Below, piece after piece: positions 35,344 to 48,300 of a stretch of 64,000 bases of DNA. The DNA comes from Ciona savignyi (taxonomy: Eukaryota; Chordata; Ascidiacea; Phlebobranchia; Cionidae), in the NCBI GenBank assembly GCA_000149265.1, contig CH002993.1, forward strand, positions 34,156 to 98,155, read 5' to 3'. Numbering within the stretch: the first letter of the stretch is position 1; every line of letters starts with the position of its first letter. Under the pieces are notes generated by a model. That model searched no databases. It saw nothing but the letters and a program-made list of their open reading frames with translations, and was not told where the DNA came from. Made by a program: the position numbers and the translations under genes.

Positions 35344-37974
35344 AATTCGTCTTTGTTCTATAATGACATCACAAACTCGATTGTATAAAAAAGGACTGCA
35401 TGTTAACGAGCTGATTGAACAAAAAAAGTTTAGATTTAGACATTATTTAATTATACATGTCAATATGGGTATTATCATATGGGGTTTTCGTTGCCGTTAA
35501 CACTGATTTGTTTTTTTATGCTTTGCAATGTTTAATAGGATACTTACTTATTAACGGCGACGGTCGTTAAAGGAACTGTATTCGTCAAAACCTGTTTAAG
35601 TGTTTTTCGGAGATTATACTCATATCTCATAATATTATCCGATCCAAAGTGGCCACACAGAAGAGTAGTTAATGTGGTTATTAGAGCATTTTTAATCAAG
35701 TTTCCGGGGATTTACCTGTCGCCTGCAATTTGTTTCCTAACCTCGTTCACAACGATTGATGCAATTTTATTAGGAACTTTATTTTTGTTCCAAAAAATAG
35801 TCGAATTCGTTTTTTATTCATTGGGAAAAAGTGTCAAAATTATATTAGAAAATTATTTTGGGTCCAACAGCATTATTTTAAAGCAAAAGTACTCTTTATG
35901 TCAATGGTTGATAGACGATTGATTTTCGTTTACGAGTTCTGATAAGACAAAGCTATCTTGCACGACACATTTGTTTCGTGATTTTTTACCTATATTGGTA
36001 ATACACCCATTATTAAATGGTGCGCTTAGTGAATATAGAGTACATAGTATATTCCTCAAAGTCAGAATAAGTCCGTACAGCCGCATTCGCGCGTGTGCCC
36101 CATTTTTTGCTTTTAGTACAGAGATAAAAAGTATCGTCTTCCATTGAGCAAGAAAAATAAACCCAATAATGTTTGCACTTTATTAACCATTCAACGTTTA
36201 TATAATATGTACTCGGGGGAGGTTTATTTTTAAAAACAACAATCTAAAGACAGATATGATGCAAACGCGATGACGCAAAACTATGTTGTAAATGAGGACA
36301 GCAGCTGTTTATCGTGCCAAATCGTACGGACAGATCGCACTTACATTTCCTACTTTTGCAAACTTAGATAAACAGTAGACTCATGCAGTCTATGCAAAAA
36401 TGAAAATATCGAGTAATTCTAGAAAGGCATTTGTGCCTAATTTATTGTTACAGCTATTTTGGCAGCACATCGACAGTACCGGTATATTTTCTATTGTTCC
36501 AAACTTTTAGGTAGGTATAAATGAAATAACATAAAAAACAACATAGTGTTCTTAAATTAAGACATTTTCCGTCGCCAACAGACCTATAAATGATTCTTGC
36601 TTTCTTAATATTAATTATGAATATATTAAAGCAAAGAGTGTATGAAAGTTACTGACTATTAGTATATTATATACTAGGAGTACAGAGTTAGTCTATCTGC
36701 AAACAGTAAATAAAGGTCTGTTGGTTGATTTTCGTTATTCTTTCAGCAAATTATAATACCTTTAATTGGATAAAGTTTCAAAAAATCATTGATTGACTTA
36801 CGTTGTATACATCATACATAATGAGTTGAGGCACTTGTGAGATTAGTACAACAAAGTCAATTGAAGACACTTCATCGATTCACTCCAGCCATTGCCGCAA
36901 TTGTCCGATGCGCACATATGAGCAATGAATAGCATAGTCCAGTGTATACAGTATACCCAACATTACTGATTATCGTCCGAGGTTCTAACTTATTAAAAAT
37001 CTATTGTTTTCATTCGAGAGCAATTGTTCGTGGTAATGTTGAAGTTTAAAAAGTTATTAAGCTTGCAAAGAATGAAAATAGGTTAGATATACGTCATCAC
37101 GATTAATAATGTAAAGCTAGTCTATTTTAAGTGAGCATTAATATAACATGAAGTCAAATGTAGCTTCATATAGATAGGTCGCATGAATTGCGGTATGAAT
37201 GTCGTATTATATCAACAAAATAAGAGTACTCTTTGAATTAGCCCTCACAATGCTGTCAAAACTGGATAAATTTGCTGCCAAAACTAGATAAACCAGCTGA
37301 TTCGGTTTGCGATGTGAGATCAGTTCCTATGGGAATTCTTTGGTAGCTTGCATAACTATGTTTTCCTATGAACTTTACAGCGGAGGGGTCAAAAGTATAC
37401 AGTGAACGCATTATGCTGGAAAGGGATACAATGCCAGGTGTTTATAAAACAATATGGATGGATCAACACCAGTTATTATACAGCAAATTGTGTCATTTTA
37501 CACAATCACTATAATTTAGAAAGCTTAATTTTGAGGTTGCTATTTAGCATTGCACTAAAGCTATGTATTTATGTACTTGTGTGCGGTGTAGAATGTCGAA
37601 TACCGTACTGTTTCTGTGTTATTTTACCATTTCAGTTTTTGAAATACTGATTTATTAACTTTATTTTGCAGTGAAACCTACAGTGGTAAACCCGAAATAT
37701 CGGAATAATGGGGTTCGTTATAGAATACTACGCGTCCACAGTTTGGTTACCGAAGCTTGTATATGCTAGATATAGGTTCATGACTTAACTCTAATAACTG
37801 TTCGGCCACACAACCGCTTAACCCTGTACAGTTATGCAATCATGTTCGGTTGTGGTAAGACAGTTGTACTTAAGTGTTCGTTAAGTACCATTTAGAAGCT
37901 ACTAACTTGTAGGCTAAATATACTTCGCCATTACAGAGATTTTTTGGTTAATTTTAAACCACTGTGATGCAATA
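35344..37974. other. Intergenic region, no gene seen
   Basis: AT-rich, with only short chance frames such as 35674-35922 (hydrophobic, no start context or splice partners). It separates the minus-strand RIIa gene from the plus-strand gene at 37975. A splice-acceptor-like CGCCATTACAG ending about 37936 precedes the latter's ATG and may mark a 5' untranslated exon or a trans-splice site. Confidence 0.5.
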
Positions 37975-40900
37975 ATGGAACAGGAATTTTCCAACCAACC
38001 ACTCGTGCGTTCTCGGCCGACTGAAAATGATTTTGTCGGTAGATCCCCGGAACCGAAACCACGAACGGAAGAAAGTGCCAAGGGAGATTTCTGGAACAGA
38101 AAAGGAGTTATAAAGATGGAAGAGGGAAGTGATAGATGTACGCATTCAACTGTTCCTCCGTCTGCCATGATGACGTTGGCTATGGAACTGCTGGTTTCAA
38201 ATCGAGGAAAAGCGTCGAAGATTTTTCGAGACGCAAAGATAAAAACTCAGTGTTCTGACGACGAAGACGACTCCAACCTACCTAATCTTTGGGTCGTACC
38301 GGGCGCAACGTCAGACGGGGAAGCCCCTATCGCGTCACACCTTCAACCGGTAATGGACAACGTTGATTTCGTAGTTCCAGCTAGTCCAGAAGTTCCTAAC
38401 GTGGTAAACGAAAAAGACGACGACACAGGGCAATCAGAGTTCGACGTTAAAGACTTCGGTTTGACTGTGGCTGATTTAGTTGGGTCGGAAGACAAGGTAT
38501 TTCGCTATAGTGACGACGAAGAGAGTAACGTCACCGGACCAGTGACGTCACAACGTCAAGCAGGGTTAAGTGATGTAAAAGAGTTAAGCAAGTTACCACT
38601 AGACAAAGTGGAATTAGTGGGATACGATACATCAATGCAGAAGATTGACGGATCAATTAGAACACAAAGCTTGGACAATAATTCAAACGTCATAAACCCA
38701 TCTTCAACGCAACAAAGACACTCTATTAAGCGGCCAGGGTCGTGCGGGGTTGATGAGCCATTAACTAATCAACCGATCACCGGAGAAGAAACGAAGCACG
38801 TGATTAACGACGCAAATATAACCTTGAACGATCGGCCGTTTAATGGTGATGGCCAAACGTATCATTTAGAAACTCAAACTGGGCTAGAGGCGCAACGCAC
38901 AGGACAAGACACGCGAGGAATTAGCTGTGAGGGCACAGGTACCAAGGGAATTAGTCCGAAAGAATGTGGCTTGGATTCCAGAGGAATTACGCAGAAATCT
39001 ATTTTCAATTCTAGCAATCAAACTCTTGTCCACAGGGATTCGGGAAATGACGAATTGGATCGTTTGCTATTGCGAGGAATGAGTGCGACTGATGGCCAAA
39101 TCTCTTCGTCCGCGTTTTCCCGGTCAACTTCATCTTCGTCGCTTTGTTCCCTTGGATCTCTCTCCTCAGCATCGCTTCACCTATCTTCTGTGACCTCTGA
39201 GAAGGTGTCTGTTGCGTCGTGCGTGAGTCTTACGCCCGATAGTATGGACTTGTGCGAACGTAGGTGCGTAGTTAGAGAGGCTTCGCTGGAATCCCACACC
39301 CAACCCCCTTACAGAGAATCCACAGCCCGCCCCTTGATCATTGAGAGCAGTTCTGCAAAAGAATTAAACCTGACGTCACGCAATCCCAGTTATAGATATG
39401 ACGGCTGTGCTGCTGGCGCGACCTCTGCAACCAATCCTCCCTTGGAACGCAACTCCCAATTAAACGATGTAAGATTGAAAGTAACAGGCCGTCGCAGTCG
39501 GTCGACTTCGTCAGACCATGCACGAAGCAGCAGCGTCGCTTCGCAGAAAAGTCCTTCTCGTAAAATAATCTGCGAATTCAGCGAGCAATTGCCGCACAGC
39601 GCAAGGCCAGTGACGCCGGGACCGATCATATCTCAAGCAGTGTTTCCAGACGAGGACAATTCAACCGTAGCGACCCCAGTTTTGTACTTGAAAAATCAGA
39701 GTTGCAAGGTGTGTGGTCAGACAACGAGAATGCCGTCGATTTGCTGCTGCATAAAGTCGAAACCGAAAGTTCCGCCTCGGACCGACAGCAGGGGAGCCGT
39801 GGACAGGTTAGCATCCAGAAACGGGGATTCCCCGGTATACAGGCGAAGTTCGTCTTCAAGTTCTCAGGATTCCCAGATTCGAGTCGTTGTTAATCAAGAA
39901 GAGGCGTTGTTGCCGTCCGGAGAGAATGGGAAATCCCTCAATGACGAACCTTCTTTAATGCAAAGTGATGATTATGATATTCTCGAAGGAATGGTAACCT
40001 CGCCTTGCACCGCAAACGACAAAGCATGCGATAGCGGTACAACCGAGCGAGAAATAAACAATGACGCACCTGAAAGGCAACTGGCTTCGGTTACTACGAT
40101 GTCGCATAGGAATGGGTGTCGCGTTACTTTGGCGAACCTAAACGTTGGAAAGCAGGGCGGGAATGTCACAGTGAATCAGAGGGGCAATGAATACAGCCGC
40201 GCGGATGTAATGGAGAAAGAGCGCTTGCATTCGCCAATGCAGATGTCAGAAAATAGAGGCCATGTAACGGAAACGTGTACGAGTGACCTGCAGGAAACGA
40301 TAATAGACCGTGAGGGCAGCGGTCGCATTCGAGTTGTCGGCGGCTCTAGGATTACGCTTGTCAAGGGGATAAGAGGTTCCGGCCAAACTGTGGAAAGTTC
40401 GAGAAGCTCTCCTTGTAAGCGGAAGATCGTCATAATGGCGGATGATGTCATAGATAAGCCGACCAGCCCTAAAGGAACGCAGGCGACCTTTGACAGCCGC
40501 GTGCTTGACAGAGACAGGGATTCGAAACGGCGTGATGCAAATTGCGACGCGATAGCAGGGCTTAACACTTCTAACCAAGTCTGTCCAATAGAATCACAGG
40601 TAGTGGCATCGCGTTGTGAAGAAACCTCAAGGTCGTTTAATACAACCAGTCCAGTTAGCAAAGTTAATACACAGGATTTGCCCGAAACGCGTCTCAGTAC
40701 GACTTCGAGCCCAGTGGAACAAATAGTCGTGGAACCGAGCTTCGTAAATTTCGAAGGTCAGCAAGTCTACAAGGCATCTACACCGACAGGAAAGCAAGAA
40801 AATTCTCGTGTGAATTCCAATTTTAGGAATAAGGTCACGGTAGTCCATAGAAAAACAGAACTTCCCACCGAACCAATTGCTGGGACGAAGTTGAAGACGG

Positions 40901-42633
40901 AAGAACATTCGGAAATGCTTTTATCTTCTCCGACACATAAAACAGGTAACAATTTGGGAATGTAATCAAAATTCATGGTGGTTAAACCGTGTTATCTATG
41001 GTATTTAATACGTAGAATAATGTACCAGATTTTATCTTGGCGACGCTGTTGTGGCCGATTCAATGAAAAAGTCACTTGGCGGACGTGTTTTCAAAAAGAT
41101 CATCCCAATTCTAGCTATATACAACTGATTACCATACTGTATAACTCGACAACCTACACCCATAATATATTATTTTTTATCGGGCAAGTTTTCCAACACC
41201 TGACGGGCTGATCACCACGAATATTTTTTGTATAGAATTGGATATGTATTGATCGCGTTACCCAATCGGCCACACGAACTTACATGCACGATACTCTTAA
41301 TATTGTTTAATGCCTGCATTTCGTTTAACACCCTGTGGATACCAGTTCTTCTTTCTGCGCACGCCTGAGCAAATTATTTAAGTACTATTGCAGAGAGTTC
41401 GTTTGAAAAGAGATATTTTGGTAATAGAACGGTTTTGTGGCCAAACGGTTAACGCAACCGATTCATATACCGCTCCCTGTATAAAAAAAAACGGTCCTGG
41501 TGACGAGCCCACCACAGGTTCGAAACTTAGCCTAGTAAAAATATTTAATAAAACTTGGCCCAGTAAAAAATATTCAGTAAAAATATTTAATGGTTATCCT
41601 AAAGACAATATTTAGGTTATAGTTATACATGCTAATCCCGTATGGTATGTGTTGACGGCATTTCTAAACAACCGATACGTTAATTTGATTTTAATTGACA
41701 CCACTGACAGATTCACCGACGTCGAAAAGCTATACGTCAACCGTCACACTTTCTCTCAAGCCAGCAGCTCAAAAGCCGAAGACTCCGACGGAGCAGAAAA
41801 GCGAGCTGAGTTTCTACCCGAACCAAAGCGCGAACCCGGCTTACCATAAATGGGTTCACCAATGGAGTTCGGGCGATGGAGGCACGGACGTGATCTCCCC
41901 AATACGAGAACACGTGAAGGAATTCAACAGTAAAAACGATAAGCCAATCCTGCCTACAAGGAACAACGTGGGAACGAGAACTCGCATTCAATCTAATGTA
42001 GAAGGTTCGAGAAGTGTGCACAGTGGAAATGTGAGGTCGTATTCTACTTCAGGCCATAGAAATGGTGAGCATTAAAATGTGGTAAGATCACATACATATT
42101 TGTGGTCGTTGTGTAAATGTTATACAATCCAGGGCGATTTTACGACAATGATTCTACAAGTTAACCGCTAGAAACAAATAACGCATGGCCTTAGCCGAGT
42201 AGCCACATTGTAGGTTGTGTTTATGACCATTACGAAAATTTTAACGACCATTAGAGTTTATTGAATAGCGGTTTTGTCATTTAAAAGCGTTCCAATGAAC
42301 TAGCCCTTGGTCAAGTAGAGGTCAACTCCGGTACTAGCCTGATTACGACGGGCGAACTGAGGTGTGGTACACATCAAATCACTTCGTACGATCGTAAAAC
42401 GTCTATGAAAATAGCTCGTTTGTTTAATCAGGTTATTCTTCGTGTTAAATGAAACACTCCCTTTCGGTGTAAATCACAGCGAAAGTGTCAATGGTATGGT
42501 GTGTTTTGTCCCTTAGAAAGTGTTGCTGTCTGCAGTAAAACTCTGCGAGGTGTTAAAGGATCCGCTAAGCAGCTGCGAAGGAATTCTCAGTAGCAGTAAC
42601 TCGCTGCGTCTGCTATCGCCTCGCGTGCGCTGA
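37975..42633 (+). CDS. Large disordered protein with SNRG-type motif, function unknown
   Basis: Three coding exons, 37975-40945 (2,971 bases), 41711-42064 and 42536-42633, with phases 1 and 1, give 1,140 residues. Unspliced, the first exon stops at 40965, only 20 bases past the donor. The protein is Ser/Thr/Asp-rich and mostly low in hydrophobic residues, so probably disordered. Near residues 62-85 MTLAMELLVSNRGKASKIF recalls the SNRG...F motif of myozenin/synaptopodin-2-type sarcomere and actin proteins; this link is weak. A Cys-rich patch (SCKVCGQTTRMPSICCCI) and a PxxPR segment (PKVPPRT) may be a metal site and an SH3 ligand. Exon 2 has an aromatic segment, AYHKWVHQWSSGDG. Exon 1 is secure from length and codon-like composition. 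Exon 3 is inferred from phase, a good acceptor and a nearby AATAAA. Confidence 0.75.
41426..41560 (+). repeat. tRNA-derived SINE (family 2)
   Basis: Contains TTGTGGCCAAACGGTTAACG (A-box-like), CGATTCATATACCGC, AAAAACGGTCCTGGTGACGA and CAGGTTCGAAACTTAGCC (B-box-like), then an A-rich end. It lies in intron 1 of the 1,140-residue gene. Confidence 0.75.
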
Positions 42634-42658
42634 ACTTTTGCCAATCGCACTCATCCTT

Positions 42659-42664
42659 AATAAA
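42659..42664 (+). terminator. Poly(A) signal for the 1,140-residue gene
   Basis: AATAAA 25 bases past the stop codon at 42631-42633. Together with the acceptor at 42535 it supports the last exon. Confidence 0.5.
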
Positions 42665-45346
42665 GTCAGGCCAGCGCTCAATCATGGTTAAATCGGGTGC
42701 TACAGCTTCCTGTGTTTGACTTCGGTCATCGTAATGGTGGAAAAACATTTCTGCATTCTTTGAGTGGACGCCCATTGAGGGAAAGCGCGCGCACTTGTTT
42801 GTTTAGAGTACCCAACAAAGGCTTTGGAATCGAATGAACAAGTGTAACGAGTGCCGCCCGCGTTACTAAAATGGACAATAGCCATCGCAAATCTTTGGCG
42901 TTTTAGTTGAGTTTTCGTTAGTCCGTTGCGGCAAAGTAGATTGAAAGTATTATAAAAATAGAAACAAAAAAGAACAGGAAAAGACGGCAAGGGGATAATC
43001 GTTAAAGCACGCCAATGGAATGTTATACGATTTAACACAGCTAATACCTAGTCCCGACCTGCTTAGTGACCTAAAATCGAATTCATCAAAGGTAACATTC
43101 GAAATGTAGCAGCAATTAAAATAGAAAGCGAGAAAAATCAATATCTAATGCTTGCGTTAACGACGACAGAGCAATAAATTGCGTACATGGCCCGACAATC
43201 CTCTATAATAATCAATATTGTGTTTCCCTTGTCGTCCCTTGGGTGTCTATTGGCAGCCGTGAAACATTTCCGCGATGTATTTCGCAGACCTGGATTAGTA
43301 CAACCAGGCCTCCATAACGAGGCAGTGATAAACACAGAACAGATTACGATGCCTTTTCCCTAGTCAGTGCTCAGTTATATTTACAAGCTGTTTCGACGGG
43401 TTGTCGAGCAGCGTATTCTCCAGCGTATAAAATGAACTCTGACCAGCCAGCCAGTTGTTTAAGGAGAAATCTAGCGACAGTGTGATAAAGCTTATTCTAC
43501 AGTGTGCTTAATCATTTTCAAAATCTAAAATATCCACCGCAGGGTCATTGGGATAGGTATTACGTCAGCATATCTTATGCTTAGAAGAGTTATTTTTACC
43601 GGAACAGGTGCTTACAACAAGTCATAGACTAGGGTAATCGCCGTATTTAAAATGTATTTGACGTAGGCGGGACTAAATAAAAAAATCCGTACCTTTAAGT
43701 CTCAACCGCAGTGTTATGCAAATAAAAGTAATCTGGCTTTGACGAATTAGCAAACTCGTTCCGCGGCTTAGAAAGTACAGATCAAGGCTTCGTTATATAA
43801 ACTGAACAATAAATCGTAGTTAATTTAGGTGTTCGGCAAAATTATAAGTAATCGAAAAACTATTTTTGCACTGTTTCGATAGAGATTGAGCTATAAAAAT
43901 CCGTAAATCTTAACATTTGTAAATAGTATTGAGAATCTCAATAGGAATTCAGCCGTTGGCCTTTAAAGTATTTTACAGAATGAAGTGTCAGCCAATTTTG
44001 TTTCGTCTAGTTTGCGCTTCTATATAGACTTATAAGGATAATATAAATATTGCTTTATAATCATTAAAATATAAAGGTTGTCAGAACATCAAGATCAAAA
44101 CAGCTTATACTATTTATAATGTTTGTATCTAGATATTCAGACAATTTTGACAGCTTGGCTTTTTCCTAAATTTTTATATTGTACATATAAATCTATATTA
44201 CAGCTATATGACCGTACGAAAAAAGAATTAGCTGACGAACAGCATACACTATTTCATTTTAAATGGCATATGCTATCGTGTGTAACATGATAAACCATTC
44301 ATCCTGTGCGTAGATTTTGAGACATTGCGAATAGGCTACAGCGTTATGCTGATAACCTTTATTGTGAGCGGTTTATGGTTTATTTTTCTCGAGCAAAGGC
44401 GATTATGCGGTTTATTGTGAAGCACGTATTCTGATGGTTTTCTGTTGCGGTATAGTTCTATTTTCAGTATTAATCTTGTGTGCATTTGTCCGTAAAAGCC
44501 AGATAGTAGCATAGTTGACTCTGTTTTGCAGACGACCAAACAATAAAAGATGCATACGTGGCCCATGGTGTAATTCGTAATTTCGAAAGTAAGTGTGTGT
44601 TAATTAAGCATTACCCAGCAGCAGTAGTAGTATCAGGAGAGAAATAGAATTCATTGAACAAATTAATGCAAAGTCTGAATATACGGTTTGAGATAAACAT
44701 ATGCAGCTACAGGAAACGCCATCCTGTTGAAATCTCGCAGATTTCAAAGATTGTTCTAAACTTTGCGTATTATTTTTTATTATAATGAAGACTAAATTTG
44801 TATGTCTTCACTTTTTTAAAAAAATAAGGCGGTTTAGATGTTACTGTTTGCAATTAACGTTAGATTTCAATTTGTACGCAAACATCTTGTATGTGCGTAT
44901 TAATAATTCTGGACATTATACCCACATTAAAAATGCTGTATCGCAGTATTCTAACGATTTTCCAGCTGTTGATTAGGCGGCAAAGTTTAGTACAGTTTAA
45001 TTGAGTTCGTATTTTAAAGCGTTTAATCGTTTCCTTCCTTGGAGTTGGGAGCCAACAGCCCAGTCCAAGTCAAATCGTAATAGCTAGTTCTATTACTTTT
45101 GTTGCAAGTGACCTACGCATTTAAAATATAAAAGAATAGGAGAAAACAACATTTTTTATCTGGCCTAGGTTCGAACCTATGCAATGCTTGTCCCTATGAT
45201 CGTTTTTGTATAATCTTAGGTAAATGTATCAGTCGCGTATATATATATATATATTATCGTACATTGTCATTTTATTTTATTAGTTATTTTTGCCCATACT
45301 CGTTTTCTAGAAATTTTTACTTTAAAATTCTGAGCAAAAAAACAAC
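42665..45346. other. Intergenic region with a possible distal promoter
   Basis: No gene recognised. A TATAAAA box at 43426-43432 (context CCAGCGTATAAAATGAACTC) could drive a 5' untranslated exon of the gene that starts coding at 45347. A family-2-like B box (AGGTTCGAACCTATG) lies near 45168, and an AT microsatellite at about 45240-45256. Confidence 0.4.
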
Positions 45347-48300
45347 ATGGTAGGCGACCACACGCGAGATGGCGATAAAGGGCAAGAAACAAAAATGACG
45401 TCATCACCAGCATTCTCAACAACAGAAGACGATGAATTTATCGGAGTGGACCATGCACCATTGAAAAATGTGAGTATTAACTTGAACAAACAACAACTCT
45501 TACTCGGCCACAGATAATTAGGCTTAACGAGGTTTTATTTGACATGTGTATATATTTCCTTTAAAAATGTGTAAACATTTAACAATTATATGATAAGGAA
45601 AACAAATCTCCTAATAACGATAGTCATTTCGTGTAACCAAACTTGTTTAAAAGAACATATCCTATCCTAATACCACCCTGCAGTCTGTTCTCTTAGCTTT
45701 CATACATTTCAATCTGTTTAAAGCTGTTAAGGGTAACGTAAACCAATTCTGTCAGGTCAAGGACATACGAGCGATGTTCAAAAAGGGTCCAGATTACGCC
45801 AACTATGCCAAACCGCGAACTTTAAGCTCGACAAGTGGAACAAAGACCGAAGAGAAGGTAAAACCCACAATGTTGCATCGTTTGCACTTCTGTTTACACC
45901 AACCATCGCCATCGTGTGGTAATGATAAAACTACCATGGAGTTGGGGCGCACATTCCTCCGCTTTAACGCGTCAGACTGTAAGCCCGATGATTGAGAGAT
46001 CGAAACCAGTCACTTGTAATGCGCGAGTGTTGTAGTAGGCTTTCGACACGCCGCTCTTTTCTTTTAATTGTCCATTTTGAAAAGTACCAATATAGTTTTA
46101 GCTCATACAAGTATACATACCAAAGCTAATCTTGATTAATTAAAAAAGAAAACGCGTATAAATGCAATTTGTAATTTAGTTCAGAACCCACAACGGTAAG
46201 CGAAATTTGTTTTCAAAATATAAATAACTTCGATACATTAGGTTCGTCACTTGACCATTAAGGATAGGATGCTGTTTATTAGTCGGTATCACGGTTATAA
46301 CCCTTCGGCAACACACACTCTCTCAGGCTGCGAAAGTTGTTTGGCTTTCACGCTTATCAACCACGTTTGGCGTGACTGTGGTAAGAAGTATGGGTAAACT
46401 AAAAGGCGGATAAGAGGAAAATAGGGAAGGAGGGAAACTGCACACTAAAATGAAAATTATGACATTAAGGCCAATGTAAGGGCCGGGGTTAGAGTTTGGC
46501 TTAGTTGTAGTTAACATGAGCTTTTGAGCCAGAGTTAAAAATAGTTTTCATAGTTTTATTGGGTAGTTTCTGTACGTCCTTTCTTCCTTCTTTCCCTCCT
46601 TTTAGTTTTCCCCAAAATGTTGCAATGAACTTTACCAGCACGACTCTGGTGGTTTACTTCCGGGCGTCGTTACCCGTCGGAAGCCTCCTTGTCCAGTTAA
46701 ACGCGAACAGACTGAATGATTTAAACCACCTGTCACGGTTTATCCAATTAATCTTTTTAAATCTGCTTACGTAGCGATTCTGGCATCAAGTGTAGTCAAA
46801 TCCTGACATTTTGAAAATTGGATACTTTAAAATAAACCTACCAAGTGACGTAAAACCAAACGTCTATTAAAGTTAAACCTTTCAACAAACGTCCCATGGC
46901 AGCTTTATTGGCCAAGTTGACATATGAGTTAACATATGTTATTGTCTTTAGCTTGCTTTGTCTCGTTTTTTTTGTCTGCAAACAAACGTAAAACCCATTT
47001 GACCTATTTATGTTGATTTGCCTGTAGTTCTCGAACGTAGTAATTATTATCGCACTTGGCGCCTTACCGTCTTCATGACGTCATACATAACATCTTTGTC
47101 CCGAGCGACCTTATAATTTTGACGTCATGAATAAGTAGACCAAGCGGCACGGTTGTTGTTCTTTATGCTGGAACACCAGGCAAAATGATGTCAAGATTTG
47201 TGTTAACACGGTTCATTGCCGTATAACACGAAACGTTTTGTGTTTTATGGTGAAATTGCGTACAAGGCATTTTAGGGGGCAGAGTCGGACGCTGAAAATA
47301 AAGTGTGATTCCTGTCCAAAACCGGGTCAAACTATAAAGACAATAATGGAAAACGATTTAAGGTTCAGATTGGGGTAAATCGTTACATTTTTTAGTGTGT
47401 AGTGTGTAGGCCTCTTATTTATTCTTTTCCTGCGATAATAAAAAATTCACAACTCCGCACAATTAAAAAAAGATAAGGTTATATTTAGTGGTGGAATTAA
47501 TTATTTCACCATGGGCAACTCCTTCTCTATCTCCCCGTCCTTACACAGTTTGACCACCAAAACACTCCAACGACATTTACGTCACACCAATGTAAATCAT
47601 GCAATACCCCACAGGGAATGAGACACACTTCGGGCAGCCAATCAGAGAACGACCCTTTCGACGACATCGCAGTATCGGAACACAAGGTTCGTATTTAAAA
47701 GATGACGTAATCGTACTATAGATATTACTCATCTGCTAAATCACTTCGCGTTGTTGTCTGTTGACAACAAAACACATTCGAGACATTTGACACGTTATTT
47801 CTATTCAAGAGCAGTAACTGCAAACTTGCCAAACCTTAAACGGACTCTGTGTAAGGTTAAGTGGCCATAAAAGTGAAATTTCACTTTAAATGTGTCCAAA
47901 TTTTGTCAAGGAATAGAGTGCGCTGTAGGTCCTAAAGTGATTTCAATGTTTTGCGTCTGGGTCACGTCTGCATCACCTTTACCATATTAAGAGTTTAACA
48001 CGCTATTGCGAATTGCGTAATAGTATTTATTGTGACGCAATGACCAACGCATTGAGGTGACGTAATTACACAGCGACAAACAGATCAAAACGTATGACAG
48101 TAAACACTTATTCCATACATTTAAAACGGCAATGCTCATATAGAATCACTTGTAAAGGAAACTAAGTCGTTTATGAATAAAAATTCCCAGGCTGCACTAA
48201 ACGATGTAACTTGCCTCAAATACTTAGAAATCGAACGGAAATTATCTAATTATCATCTGCTTAGAGCCTACGTATGCAGTAGTATAAATGAGATGTTCTG

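Noticed and set aside
39338-40661. Several antisense frames opposite the large exon
   Set aside because: They are shadows of the 2,971-base coding exon; none shows a domain or its own splice sites.
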